Of a DNA stretch of 64,000 nucleotides, positions 1 through 10,304 are shown piece after piece (position 1 is the stretch's first letter; every line of letters starts with the position of its first letter). The stretch is taken from contig NZ_JABMCI010000071.1 of NCBI RefSeq assembly GCF_013359775.1, forward strand, positions 62,001 through 126,000, written 5' to 3'. The position numbers were made by a program, and so were the translations under genes. The notes under the pieces are model-generated. The model searched no databases, was not told where the DNA came from, and saw nothing but the letters and a program-made list of their open reading frames with translations. Origin of the DNA: Cellulomonas humilata. Its GTDB lineage: Bacteria; Actinomycetota; Actinomycetes; Actinomycetales; Cellulomonadaceae.

Positions 1-791
1 CTGGCCAAGGACACCGACGGGACGATCGCGTCGGCGAAGTCGCTGTGGTCGACGGTCGACCGCCCGAACGTCTTCATCAAGATCCCGGCCACCCTCGAAG
101 GGCTGCCGGCCATCACCGCGGTGCTCGCCGAGGGGATCAGCGTGAACGTCACCCTCATCTTCTCGCTCGAGCGGTACGGCGCGGTCCTCGACGCGTTCCA
201 GAGCGGCCTGGAGGAGGCGCGGGCGAACGGGCACGACCTGGCACCCATCGCCTCGGTGGCGTCGTTCTTCGTCTCGCGGGTCGACGCGGCGATCGACCCC
301 CGGCTCGACGCGATCGGCACTCCCCAGGCCGCGGCCCTGCGCGGCAAGGCGGCGATCGCGAACGCCCGGCTCGCCTACGACCTCTACCGCAAGGTCGTCG
401 CGGGCGACCGCTGGGCGGCACTCGCGAGCGCCGGTGCGCACCCGCAGCGGCCGCTCTGGGCCTCGACGGGCGTCAAGGACAAGGCGTACCCCGACACGCT
501 CTACGTCGACGAGCTGGTCGTGGCCGGTGTCGTCAACACGATGCCCGAGGCCACGCTCAACGCGGTCGCGGACCACGGCGGCGACGCCCACGACACGGTC
601 ACCGGAACGCACCAGGGATCGGAGTCCGTCATCGCCGGGCTGCGGGACCTGGGCATCGACATCGACGAGGTCACCGAGCAGCTGGAGGTCGAGGGCGTGG
701 ACAAGTTCACCGCGAGCTGGGGTGAGCTCCTGAGCACCGTCTCGGACGGCCTCACGGGTGCTGCACAGCAGAACGAGGCCGGGGTCGCCAG

Positions 792-795
<4 letters not shown>
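1..795 (+). CDS. tal: Transaldolase, 5' end cut by window
   Basis: The reading frame is open from base 1, so the N-terminus lies outside the window; 264 residues are visible. Transaldolase moves a dihydroxyacetone unit between sugar phosphates in the non-oxidative pentose phosphate pathway, in the cytosol. The visible part contains VFIKIPAT near residue 27, GISVNVTLIFS near 46 and LWASTGVKDKAYPDTLY near 152. By family knowledge, the lysine of the STGVK motif is the Schiff-base residue. The stop overlaps the GTG start of zwf, so the two are translationally coupled. The downstream zwf-opcA-pgl order is the classic actinobacterial pentose phosphate operon. Confidence 0.95.
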
Positions 796-2329
<1,534 letters not shown>

Positions 2330-2333
<4 letters not shown>

Positions 2334-3247
2334 TCATCGAGATGCCTGGAACGACCACCAGGGACATCAACAAGCGGCTCCTCAAGGAGCGCGACGAGGG
2401 CGGCGCGATCGCCCTCGGTCGCGTGCTGACCCTCATCATCCCCGTGGGCGACCGCGACCCCGACGAGGCGATCGACGCGGCCAACGACGCCAGCCGCGAG
2501 CACCCCTGTCGCGTCATCGTCATCGCCAACGACGCGGCGGACCGTGCATCCAACCTCGACGCCCAGATCCGGCTCGGCGGCGACGCGGGTGCCAGCGAGG
2601 TCCTCGTGCTGCGCCCGTCCGGCCAGCTGGAGCGTCACCTGGACACCCTGGTGATCCCGCTGCTGCTCCCGGATGCGCCGATCGTCGCGTGGTGGCCGTA
2701 CGAGATCCCCGACAACGTCGCCGAGCACCCGATCGGCAGGATGGCCGCACGGCGGATCACCGACTCGACGCAGGTCACCCGCCCGAACGCCGCGCTCCGC
2801 AAGCTGGCCGCCGAGCACGCGCCGGGCAACACCGACCTGGCCTGGACGCGCGCCACGCTCTGGCGCGGGCTCATCGCGGCGACGCTCGACCAGCCGCCCT
2901 TCGAGCCCGTGCACAAGGCCGTCGTCGTGGGCGAGAGCACGCACCCGTCCGTGGACCTCATGGCGGCGTGGCTCGCGTACGCGCTGCGCTGCCCGGTGGA
3001 GATCGAGCGCATCAAGGACGCCCCCGCGATCACGCAGGTGCGCCTGGAGCGCTCGTCGGGCGACATCGTGCTCGACCGACCGGACGGCAAGACGGCGGCC
3101 CTGCGCCAGCCCGACCAGCCCGAGCACCGCATCGCCCTGCCCATCCGCCAGCTGCGGGAGTGCCTGGCGGAGGAGCTGCGCCGGCTCGACGCGGACGAGG
3201 TCTACGGCGAGGTGCTGCAGAAGGGCCTCGCGAGGATCGACGCGTGA
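2330..3247 (+). CDS. opcA: Glucose-6-phosphate dehydrogenase assembly protein OpcA
   Basis: 305 residues from an ATG that overlaps the zwf stop (ATGA). The frame is open 60 bases further upstream, but that would lie inside zwf, so the ATG at 2330 is preferred. OpcA proteins promote assembly or activity of G6PDH. The protein starts MIIEMPGTTTRDINKRL and contains IVAWWPYEIPDNVAEHPIGRMA near residue 120, a typical OpcA stretch. It has no known catalytic motif, as expected. Its own stop overlaps the GTG of the next gene, so the whole tal-zwf-opcA-pgl run has no intergenic DNA. Confidence 0.95.
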
Positions 3248-4692
3248 ACCGCGACGTGGTGGTCCACCCGGACGCCCGGGTGCTGGCCGAGTCCGTCGCG
3301 GCCCGCCTGCTCACGCACCTGGTCGACGTGCAGTCGCACCGCTCCCCCGTCCACGTGGTCCTCACCGGCGGCACGGTCGGCATCGCGTCCCTCGCGGCCG
3401 TCGCCGCCAGCCCGGTGCGCGACGCGGTCGACTGGTCGGGCGTGCACCTGTGGTGGGGCGACGAGCGGTTCCTGGCCGAGGATGACCCCGACCGCAACGA
3501 GACCCAGGCCCGCGACGCCCTTCTCGACGCGCTGGGGGACGCCCTGCCGGCCGAGAACGTCCACCCGATGCCGGCGCGCACCGAGGACGTGTCGACGCCC
3601 GAGGCGTCCGCCGACGCGTACGCGCAGGAGCTGGGCGCAGCGGGCTCGCCGGCGTTCGACGTGGTCCTGCTCGGCATGGGTCCCGACGGTCACGTCGCCT
3701 CCCTCTTCCCGGGCCACGACGCGCTCGAGGTCACTGGCCGCGCCACGGTCGGCGTGCACGGCTCCCCCAAGCCGCCCCCGGAGCGGGTCTCCCTCACGTT
3801 CGACGCGATCCGCTCCGCCCGCGAGGTGTGGGTGGTGGCGTCCGGCGCGGAGAAGGCCGACGCCGTCGCTTCGGCGCTCCGTGGGGCCCCGGTCGCGACG
3901 ACTCCGGCGGCGGGCGCCCTGGGCACCGAGCGGACGCTCTGGCTGGTGGACATCGCCGCCACCGAGCGCCTCGGGACGCCGTCGGCGATCTCCACCACCG
4001 CCGCGGCGTTCCCCGCGGCCCCGCAGGCGCCCAGCGAGCTCTGGACGCAGGTCGACCACTACTTCGCCGCCCTCGCGCCGGAGGACGTCGCCCTGGTCGA
4101 GACGCGGCACGCGGCTACGGCCGGTGGACTGCCCGACATCGCTGTCGCGCCCAACCAGGGCAAGCTCCTGCACCTGCTCGCCCAGACGGCCGGAGCCCGG
4201 CGGATCCTCGAGATCGGCACGCTCGGCGGCTACAGCACCCTGTGGCTCGCCCGGGCCCTGCCGGCGGACGGCCGGCTCACCACCCTCGAGATCGACCCTG
4301 AGCACGCGCGCATCGCCACCGACTCGCTCACGCAGGCGGGCGTCGATGCCCTGGTGGACGTCCTCGTCGGTCCGGCCGCGGACACGCTGGACGGGCTGAT
4401 CGCGGACGGCACCGACCCCTACGACCTCGTGTTCATCGACGCCGACAAGCAGTCGATCCCCCGCTACCTCGAGCAGACCCTGGAGCTGACGCACCCGGGC
4501 TCGCTGGTCGTCGTCGACAACGTCGTCCGGGGCGGTGCCGTGCTGGACGCGGACCACACCGACGAGCGGGTGCAGGGCGTCCGCAGGATGGTCGAGCTGC
4601 TCACCGACCACCCGAGGTACGACGCCACGGTCGTGCAGACGGTCGGCAGCAAGGGCTACGACGGCTTCGCTCTGCTCCGGGTGCGCGGATAG
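3244..4692 (+). CDS. pgl: 6-phosphogluconolactonase fused to a SAM O-methyltransferase domain
   Basis: 482 residues, about twice the usual Pgl length. Residues 1 to about 250 are a complete 6-phosphogluconolactonase: VVLTGGTVG near 38, WWGDERF near 73 and GMGPDGHVASLFPGH near 143. This half hydrolyses 6-phosphogluconolactone, the step after Zwf. Residues of about 265-482 form a class I SAM-dependent O-methyltransferase of the catechol/caffeoyl-CoA type: PNQGKLLHLLA, then the SAM motif EIGTLGGYSTLWLARALP near 322 and FIDADK near 396. The joining codons (about 3961-4080) are continuously open and contain no ATG or GTG, so a separate second gene is unlikely. The GTG start overlaps opcA. The methyl acceptor is unknown. 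A sequencing error that removed a stop is possible but not suggested by the sequence. Confidence 0.88.
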   Translation: MNRDVVVHPDARVLAESVAARLLTHLVDVQSHRSPVHVVLTGGTVGIASLAAVAASPVRDAVDWSGVHLWWGDERFLAEDDPDRNETQARDALLDALGDALPAENVHPMPARTEDVSTPEASADAYAQELGAAGSPAFDVVLLGMGPDGHVASLFPGHDALEVTGRATVGVHGSPKPPPERVSLTFDAIRSAREVWVVASGAEKADAVASALRGAPVATTPAAGALGTERTLWLVDIAATERLGTPSAISTTAAAFPAAPQAPSELWTQVDHYFAALAPEDVALVETRHAATAGGLPDIAVAPNQGKLLHLLAQTAGARRILEIGTLGGYSTLWLARALPADGRLTTLEIDPEHARIATDSLTQAGVDALVDVLVGPAADTLDGLIADGTDPYDLVFIDADKQSIPRYLEQTLELTHPGSLVVVDNVVRGGAVLDADHTDERVQGVRRMVELLTDHPRYDATVVQTVGSKGYDGFALLRVRG

Positions 4693-4697
4693 GCGGT

Positions 4698-4713
4698 CTC
4701 TCGACCGCGAGAG
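4698..4713. terminator. Short hairpin between convergent genes
   Basis: CTCTCG pairs with CGAGAG around a 4-base loop, between the stop of pgl (4692) and the stop of the VOC gene (4717). It could serve both strands. There is no T-tract and the stem is only 6 bp, so the call is weak. Confidence 0.35.
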
Positions 4714-4716
4714 TGC

Positions 4717-5151
4717 TCAGCGGTCGGGGTGCGCTGCCAGGGGCGACCGGTCCCCGACCAGCCACAGGTGGCCGAACGGGTCGATGAACCCGCCCTGCCG
4801 GTGCGTGCCCCACGGCGACTCGTGGTCGCGGATCTCGTCGACGCTGCCGTCGGCGCCGGCGGCGACCGCGCGGGCGATCAACCGGTCGGGGTCGTCGACG
4901 AAGATCTCCACGCGGACGGTGCGACCGCCCAGCCCGGCCGGGGTGTCCCATCCGTTGCCCTCGGGCTGGCCGAGGAAGAACGGCGCGCCGGCGATGCTGA
5001 GGCCGACCACGCTCCCCAGGTCCCACAGCGTGGTGGCGCCGACAGCCTGGGCGTACCAGCGCGCCGCCGCGCCGGCGTCCGGCACGGCGAGCATCACGGA
5101 GAGGACCGGTGTCTCGGCCGGCAGGTCGTGCTGAGGGCTCTCGCCACTCAC
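4717..5151 (-). CDS. VOC-fold (glyoxalase/PhnB-like) protein
   Basis: 144 residues from a GTG start. Two beta-alpha-beta-beta-beta halves are visible: SVMLAVPDAGAAARWYAQAVGA near residue 18 and IFVDDPDRLIARAVAAGA near 83. The C-terminal part DPFGHLWLVGDR is the usual VOC closing strand and carries a likely metal-binding histidine. PhnB-type VOC proteins include antibiotic-binding and uncharacterised forms, so the substrate cannot be named. It starts 13 bases downstream of the rbpA stop and may be the last gene of the secG-rbpA transcript. Confidence 0.8.
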   Translation of the reverse strand: MSGESPQHDLPAETPVLSVMLAVPDAGAAARWYAQAVGATTLWDLGSVVGLSIAGAPFFLGQPEGNGWDTPAGLGGRTVRVEIFVDDPDRLIARAVAAGADGSVDEIRDHESPWGTHRQGGFIDPFGHLWLVGDRSPLAAHPDR

Positions 5152-5164
5152 CGCAGCGGCAGGC

Positions 5165-5512
5165 TCAGCCGCCGCGCTTGGCGCGGAGCGCAGCGAGGGC
5201 CTCGTCCAGGATCGCGGCGCCGTCCTCGTCGGACCGCCGCTCCTTCACGTAGGCCAGGTGCGTCTTGTACGGCTCGTTCTTGGACGGAGACGGGGGGTTC
5301 TCCTGGTCCTGCCCGGCGGGGAACCCGCAGCGCGGGCAGTCCCACGTCGCCGGAGCCTCGAGAGCGGCCTCCTCGGCGAAGCTGGGCCGGGTCTCGTGGC
5401 CGTTCGCGCACCAGTACGACACCCAGATCCGTGGAGCGGTGTCCCCACGCTCGGCCTCGCCCATCGGGCCGGCGCCGACTCGCGACCCCCTGATCGCACT
5501 CCCGCTCGCCAT
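5165..5512 (-). CDS. rbpA: RNA polymerase-binding protein RbpA
   Basis: 115 residues, the normal RbpA length. RbpA binds the sigma factor and core RNA polymerase and stabilises the open promoter complex in actinobacteria. The N-terminal tail MASGSAIRGSRVGAGPMGE is basic and glycine-rich. A core with CANGHE (about residue 35) and CPRCGFPAG (about 59) resembles the RbpA zinc/beta-barrel core. The C-terminal stretch PYKTHLAYVKERRSDEDG near residue 81 is the sigma-interacting region. It lies 10 bases after secG on the same strand. Confidence 0.95.
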   Translation of the reverse strand: MASGSAIRGSRVGAGPMGEAERGDTAPRIWVSYWCANGHETRPSFAEEAALEAPATWDCPRCGFPAGQDQENPPSPSKNEPYKTHLAYVKERRSDEDGAAILDEALAALRAKRGG

Positions 5513-5522
5513 CGCCTACCCC

Positions 5523-5765
5523 TCAGACCGTGCGCTCGATGAGACCGAGCAGGATGATGATCGCGGTCCACACGAGCGCGGTCCCGATCGTGATGCGGTT
5601 CAGGTTCCGCTCCGCCACGCCGGAGCTCCCCGCGCTGCTCGTGATGCCGCCACCGAACATGTCGGAGAGGCCGCCACCCTTGCCCTTGTGCAGCAGGACG
5701 AGCGGGATGAGCAGGAGGCTGGTCAGCACCAGCAGCACCTGGAGGGCGATACGAAGGCCAGTCAC
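5523..5765 (-). CDS. secG: Preprotein translocase subunit SecG
   Basis: 80 residues with two membrane segments, at about 5-25 and 58-77, joined by a glycine/serine loop (GKGGGLSDMFGGG). This is the SecG pattern. It is a membrane subunit of the SecYEG channel that stimulates protein export. The GTG start lies downstream of a strong terminator-like hairpin that closes the pgk-tpiA transcript, so secG probably has its own promoter within 5766-5881. A secG gene just after tpiA is common in actinobacteria. Confidence 0.93.
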   Translation of the reverse strand: MTGLRIALQVLLVLTSLLLIPLVLLHKGKGGGLSDMFGGGITSSAGSSGVAERNLNRITIGTALVWTAIIILLGLIERTV

Positions 5766-5881
5766 GTCGGTGTCAGTTCCTTACTGGGCGGGCACGTCGA
5801 CGGCGGTAGAGCCAGCGACGCTGCGGTGGACCGCGGTACAGGGTAGGCGACGAGTGGGGCGATAAGCCACCACCGTGGCCG

Positions 5882-5913
5882 GGCAGGTCGCCTGATGGAC
5901 CAGGCGACCTGCC
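5882..5913 (-). terminator. Hairpin after tpiA
   Basis: A perfect 13-bp stem (5882-5894 with 5901-5913) surrounds a 6-base loop. It lies 10 bases past the tpiA stop on the minus strand. No U-tract follows, as is common in high-GC genomes. It probably ends the pgk-tpiA transcript. Confidence 0.7.
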
Positions 5914-5923
5914 GGCTCCGGTT

Positions 5924-6718
5924 TCAGAGACCCACAGCGTGCGACTTGTACCGCGCGATCGCGGCGAACTCCTCGGGGTCCAGGCTCGCGCCACCGACGA
6001 GCGCGCCGTCGACGTCGGGCTTCGCCATGATCGACGCGACGTTGGACGACTTCACCGAGCCGCCGTAGAGCACGCGGACCGCGTCGGCCGTCTCGGCGTC
6101 GTAGAGCTCGCCGATGCGCGTCCGGATGGCGGCCGCCAGCTCCTGGGCGTCCTCGGGGGTCGCCGTCTCGCCCGTGCCGATGGCCCAGACGGGCTCGTAG
6201 GCCACGACGATCGTCTTGACCTGCTCGGCCGTGAGGCCGGCGAGCGCGCCGTCCAGCTGTGCGAGCGTGTGCGGAACGTGCTCGCCGGCCTTGCGGACGT
6301 CGAGCACCTCTCCGACGCACAGGATCGGGATGATCCCCGCGCCGAGCGCCGACTTCACCTTGGCGTTGATGAGCTCGTCGGACTCGTTGTGGTACTCACG
6401 ACGCTCCGAGTGACCGACCGCGACGTACGTGACGCCGAGCTTGGCCAGGAACAGCGGCGAGATCTCGCCGGTGTAGGCGCCCGACGCGTGCGCCGAGACG
6501 TCCTGCGCGCCGTAGACGAGCTCCAGCTTGTCCGCGTCGACCAGCGTCTGCACGCTGCGCAGGTCGGTGAAGGGCGGCAGCACACAGACCTCGACGGCCG
6601 CGAAGTCGTGGCGGGCGTCCTTGAGCGTCCACGCGAGCTTCTGCACGGTGTGCGTGGCCTGGTGGTGGTCCAGGTTCATCTTCCAGTTGCCCGCCATCAG
6701 CGGGGTGCGAGTGGTCAA
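5924..6718 (-). CDS. tpiA: Triosephosphate isomerase
   Basis: 264 residues. It interconverts dihydroxyacetone phosphate and glyceraldehyde 3-phosphate in glycolysis. Visible motifs are NWKMNLDH near residue 11 (catalytic lysine), GHSERREY near 101 (catalytic histidine) and AYEPVWAIGTGETATPE near 171 (catalytic glutamate). The chosen start is a TTG at 6718, because GGAGG in the end of pgk sits at proper spacing before it; an in-frame ATG at 6697 is the alternative. Only 3 bases separate it from pgk, so the two are co-transcribed. Confidence 0.96.
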   Translation of the reverse strand: MTTRTPLMAGNWKMNLDHHQATHTVQKLAWTLKDARHDFAAVEVCVLPPFTDLRSVQTLVDADKLELVYGAQDVSAHASGAYTGEISPLFLAKLGVTYVAVGHSERREYHNESDELINAKVKSALGAGIIPILCVGEVLDVRKAGEHVPHTLAQLDGALAGLTAEQVKTIVVAYEPVWAIGTGETATPEDAQELAAAIRTRIGELYDAETADAVRVLYGGSVKSSNVASIMAKPDVDGALVGGASLDPEEFAAIARYKSHAVGL

Positions 6719-6721
6719 CGC

Positions 6722-7921
6722 TCAGTCCTCCAGAACCGCGATACCGGGGAGCGTCTTGCCCTCGAGGAACTCGAGGCTCGCGCCACCACCGGTCGAGATG
6801 TGTCCGAACCCGGCCTCGTCGAAGCCGAGCGTGCGCACGGCCGCGGCGGAGTCGCCACCACCGACGATCGTGAAGCCACCGTTCGTGCCGGCGTCGACCA
6901 GCGCCTGCGCGACGGCACGCGTGCCGCCGGAGAACGCCTCGAACTCGAAGACGCCCGCCGGACCGTTCCAGACGATGGTCTTGGCGTCCACGATCTTGCT
7001 CGCGAACAGCGCGCTGGAGTCGGGACCGATGTCCAGGCCGATCTTGCCGTCCGGGATGGCGTCGGCCGCGACGACCTGCGCCGGGGAGTCGGCCTTGAAC
7101 TCGTCGGCGACGACGATGTCCGTCGGCAGCACGATCTCGACGCCGGCAGCCTCCGCCTGCGCGAGGTAGCCCTTGACGGTCTCGACCTGGTCCTCCTCGA
7201 GGAGCGAGTTGCCCACCGAGTAGCCCTTGGCCGCGAGGAACGTGAAGAGCATGCCGCCACCGATGAGCAGGCGGTCCGCCTTGGTGATCAGGTTGGCGAT
7301 CACGCCGAGCTTGTCCGACACCTTGGAGCCACCGAGCACGACCACGTAGGGCCGCGCCGGGTCGTCGGTCGCCTTGCGCAGCGACGCGACCTCCTTGAGG
7401 ACGAGCTTGCCGACCGCGTGCGGGAGCACCAGCGCGACGTCGTACACGGACGCCTGCTTGCGGTGCACGACGCCGAAGCCGTCGGACACGAAGACATCAG
7501 CAAGGCCGGCCAGCTCCCCCGCCAGCTCGGCGCGCTCGGCGTCGACCTTGGACGTCTCACGCGGGTCGAACCGGATGTTCTCGAGCAGCGCGATCTCGCC
7601 GTCCTGGAGCGCGGCGACGGTCGCCTTGGCCGAGTCGCCGACGACGTCGGTGGCCAGCGCGACCGGCTGCCCGAGCAGCTCGGAGAGCCGGTCCGCGACC
7701 GGCTTGAGCGAGTACTTGTCCTCGGGCGCGCCCTTGGGGCGGCCGAGGTGCGCCATCACGACGACACGGGCACCGGCGGACAGGAGCGCCTGGAGCGTCG
7801 GGAGCGCCGCGCGCACGCGGCCGTCGTCCGTGATGGTCGTGCCGTCGAGCGGCACGTTGAAGTCGGAGCGGACCAGGACGCGCTTGCCGCGCAGGTCACC
7901 GAGGTCCTCGATGGTCTTCAT
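6722..7921 (-). CDS. pgk: Phosphoglycerate kinase
   Basis: 399 residues, full length. It transfers phosphate from 1,3-bisphosphoglycerate to ADP. The N-terminal domain has VLVRSDFNVPLDG near residue 14 and MAHLGRPKG near 55 for 3-phosphoglycerate binding. The C-terminal domain has VLGGSKVSDKLGVI near 193 and VGGGDSAAAVR near 370 for the nucleotide. It follows gap and precedes tpiA, but the gap-pgk interval contains a 48-base hairpin that could partly separate gap from pgk-tpiA expression. Confidence 0.97.
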   Translation of the reverse strand: MKTIEDLGDLRGKRVLVRSDFNVPLDGTTITDDGRVRAALPTLQALLSAGARVVVMAHLGRPKGAPEDKYSLKPVADRLSELLGQPVALATDVVGDSAKATVAALQDGEIALLENIRFDPRETSKVDAERAELAGELAGLADVFVSDGFGVVHRKQASVYDVALVLPHAVGKLVLKEVASLRKATDDPARPYVVVLGGSKVSDKLGVIANLITKADRLLIGGGMLFTFLAAKGYSVGNSLLEEDQVETVKGYLAQAEAAGVEIVLPTDIVVADEFKADSPAQVVAADAIPDGKIGLDIGPDSSALFASKIVDAKTIVWNGPAGVFEFEAFSGGTRAVAQALVDAGTNGGFTIVGGGDSAAAVRTLGFDEAGFGHISTGGGASLEFLEGKTLPGIAVLED

Positions 7922-7958
7922 GGATTCCTACCTTCGATCGAGCGGGGGCAGACATGGC

Positions 7959-8006
7959 TGCGTCCGCGTGCGCCGGGGCCGAGGGGCCGGGGCGCACGCG
8001 GACGCA
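7959..8006 (-). terminator. Very strong hairpin between gap and pgk
   Basis: A perfect 16-bp stem (7959-7974 with 7991-8006) encloses a 16-base loop that itself contains further complementary GGCC blocks. It lies 29 bases past the gap stop and 37 bases before the pgk start, on the minus strand. It could be a partial terminator, an attenuator or an RNA processing/stability element. Confidence 0.65.
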
Positions 8007-8035
8007 TGACCGTCACTCGTGGGACGACGTGAGCG

Positions 8036-9040
8036 TCAGAGACGCTCGCCGACGTACGACGTGAGGGCGACGAGGCTGTTCGAGTAGCCCCACTCGTTGT
8101 CGTACCAGGCGATGATCTTGACCAGGTCGCCGCTCACCTTGGTGAGCTTGGAGTCGAAGATGCTCTGGTGCGGGTTGGTGACGATGTCGCTCGACACGAT
8201 CTCGTCCTCGACGTACTCGAGGATGCCCTTGAGCGGGCCGTCCGCGGCGGCCTTGACCGCAGCGTTGACCTCCTCGACGGTGACCTCACGCGAGGCCGTG
8301 AACGTCAGGTCCGTGGCCGAGCCCGTGATGACGGGGACGCGCAGCGCGAAGCCGTCGAGCTTGCCCTTGAGCTCCGGGAGCACGAGCGCCACGGCCTTGG
8401 CCGCACCGGTCGAGGTCGGGACGATGTTCTGCGCCGCGGCGCGCGCACGACGGAGGTCCTTGTGGGGGCCGTCCTGCAGGTTCTGGTCACCCGTGTAGGC
8501 GTGGATCGTGGTCATGAGACCGCGCTCGATGCCGATCGAGTCGTTGAGCGCCTTGGCCACCGGGGCGAGGCAGTTCGTGGTGCACGACGCGTTGGAGATG
8601 ATGTGCTGCGTCGCGGCGTCGTAGTCGGTGTGGTTGACACCGACGACGAACGTGCCGTCCTCGTTCTTCGCCGGGGCGGAGATGATGACCTTCTTGGCGC
8701 CGGCCTCGAGGTGAGCCTTGGCCTTGGTGGCGTCCGTGAAGAAGCCGGTCGACTCGATGACGATGTCCGCACCGAGCTCGGCCCACGGCAGCTTCGCCGG
8801 GTCCCGCTCTTCGAGCGCACGGATCTTCTTGCCGTCGACGATGATGTTCTCGTCGTCGAAGTCGACGCTCAACGGGAACCGGCCCAGCACGGTGTCGTAC
8901 TTGAGCAGGTGCGCGAGCGTCTTGTTGTCCGTGAGGTCGTTCACGCCGACGATCTCGATGTCGGCACCGGAAGCCAGGATGGCCCGGTAGAAGTTACGCC
9001 CGATACGGCCGAAGCCGTTGATACCGACGCGGATGGTCAC
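8036..9040 (-). CDS. gap: Glyceraldehyde-3-phosphate dehydrogenase, type I
   Basis: 334 residues from the GTG at 9040, which has GAGGAGG just upstream. The longer open frame to 9133 adds a non-conserved tail and is rejected. The enzyme oxidises and phosphorylates glyceraldehyde 3-phosphate. The NAD-binding motif INGFGRIGRNF is at residues 7-17 and the catalytic cysteine is in SNASCTTNCLAP near 152. The C-terminal WYDNEWGYSNSLV is typical of glycolytic GapA. The 233 bases upstream, to whiA, probably hold its promoter. Confidence 0.97.
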   Translation of the reverse strand: MTIRVGINGFGRIGRNFYRAILASGADIEIVGVNDLTDNKTLAHLLKYDTVLGRFPLSVDFDDENIIVDGKKIRALEERDPAKLPWAELGADIVIESTGFFTDATKAKAHLEAGAKKVIISAPAKNEDGTFVVGVNHTDYDAATQHIISNASCTTNCLAPVAKALNDSIGIERGLMTTIHAYTGDQNLQDGPHKDLRRARAAAQNIVPTSTGAAKAVALVLPELKGKLDGFALRVPVITGSATDLTFTASREVTVEEVNAAVKAAADGPLKGILEYVEDEIVSSDIVTNPHQSIFDSKLTKVSGDLVKIIAWYDNEWGYSNSLVALTSYVGERL

Positions 9041-9273
9041 TTGCCCTCCTCGGCAGCGCCGACGAGGGGCCGGCGCACACATTTTGGTGATGGGGTCACG
9101 CACGCCGCTGTGCGCTCCGGACGTCGGCGGCATAGGCGAATTCTCGTGCCCAACACATGACCGTCGTGTGACGTTCGGATGACATGAACCCTATACCAGT
9201 GACCAGGCTCACGCGGTGACGAAGGTCCCTGATGAGACGCCGTCGACCATGATGCCCCAGGTCAGGCCGGACG

Positions 9274-10254
9274 TCAGAGGTCGAGGAGGTCAGGGCTCAG
9301 GCCGGCCTCGGTGTCGGGGATGCCGAGCTCGGCGGCGCGCTTGTCGGCGGTGGCCAGCAGGCGGCGGATCCGGCCGGCCACGGCGTCCTTGGTGAGGGTC
9401 GGCACGGCGAGCTTGCCGAGCTCCTCGAGGGACGCCTCCTTGTGCGCCAGGCGCAGCTCGCCGGCCTCGCGCAGGTGCTCCGGGAGCTCGTCGCCGAGGA
9501 TCTCGAACGCCCGCTCGACGCGTGCGCCGGCTGCCACCGCCGCGCGGGCGGACCGGCGCAGGTTGGCATCGTCGAAGTTGGCCAGCCGGTTGGCGGTCCC
9601 GCGGACCTCGCGCCGGACGCGGCGCTCCTCCCAGACGAGCATGGTCTCGTGCGCACCGAGCCGAGCCAGCATCGCGCTGATCGCGTCGCCGTCCCGGATG
9701 ACGACGCGGTCGATGCCGCGCACCTCGCGCGCCTTGGCGGCGATCCCCAGACGTCTCGCCGCACCCACGAGGGCGAGCGCCGCCTCGGGACCGGGGCATG
9801 TGACCTCGAGGGCCGACGACCGGCCGGGCTCGGTGAGCGAGCCGTGCGCGAGGAACGCGCCGCGCCAGGCGGACTCCGCCTCCGCGACCCCGGCCGACAC
9901 CACCTGCGGCGGCAGACCGCGGACCGGTCGCCCACGGTTGTCCAGGAGGCCCGTCTGGCGCGCGAGGGACTCGCCGTCCTTGACCACGCGGACCACGTAC
10001 CGGCTCCCCCGGCGCAGGCCGCCGCCCGACACGACGATGATCTCGCTCTCGTGCCCGTACACCTCGGAGATCGCCTGCCGGAGCCGACGAGCCGCGATGC
10101 CCGTGTCCAGCTCCGCCTCGATGACGATCCGGCCGGAGATGATGTGCAGGCCCCCCGCGAACCTCAGAGTGGCCGAGACCTCGGCCTTCCGTGAGGACGT
10201 CTTGTCCACCTTCAGCCGGGCGAGCTCGTCCTTCACCTGTGCCGTCAACGCCAT
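9274..10254 (-). CDS. whiA: Sporulation/cell-division regulator WhiA
   Basis: 326 residues from ATG 10254; another ATG at 10263 is possible. WhiA combines a degenerate LAGLIDADG homing-endonuclease fold with a C-terminal helix-turn-helix and controls cell division and sporulation genes in Gram-positive bacteria. Visible are ALTAQVKDELARL at the N-terminus, EVSATLRFAGGLHI near residue 24, and the DNA-binding C-terminal domain with RLANFDDANLRRSARAA near 200. It lies downstream of yvcK and rapZ in the standard conserved order. It does not imply that this organism sporulates, as non-sporulating actinobacteria also keep it. Confidence 0.95.
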   Translation of the reverse strand: MALTAQVKDELARLKVDKTSSRKAEVSATLRFAGGLHIISGRIVIEAELDTGIAARRLRQAISEVYGHESEIIVVSGGGLRRGSRYVVRVVKDGESLARQTGLLDNRGRPVRGLPPQVVSAGVAEAESAWRGAFLAHGSLTEPGRSSALEVTCPGPEAALALVGAARRLGIAAKAREVRGIDRVVIRDGDAISAMLARLGAHETMLVWEERRVRREVRGTANRLANFDDANLRRSARAAVAAGARVERAFEILGDELPEHLREAGELRLAHKEASLEELGKLAVPTLTKDAVAGRIRRLLATADKRAAELGIPDTEAGLSPDLLDL

Positions 10255-10304
10255 GGGGTGCATCCTGCCATTGCAAGACGCGTGTCCGGGACCGGTCCCG
10301 TCAC

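Noticed and set aside
9190..9195. TATAGG as a gap promoter -10 box on the minus strand
   Set aside because: No convincing -35 at proper spacing, so not listed as a promoter.
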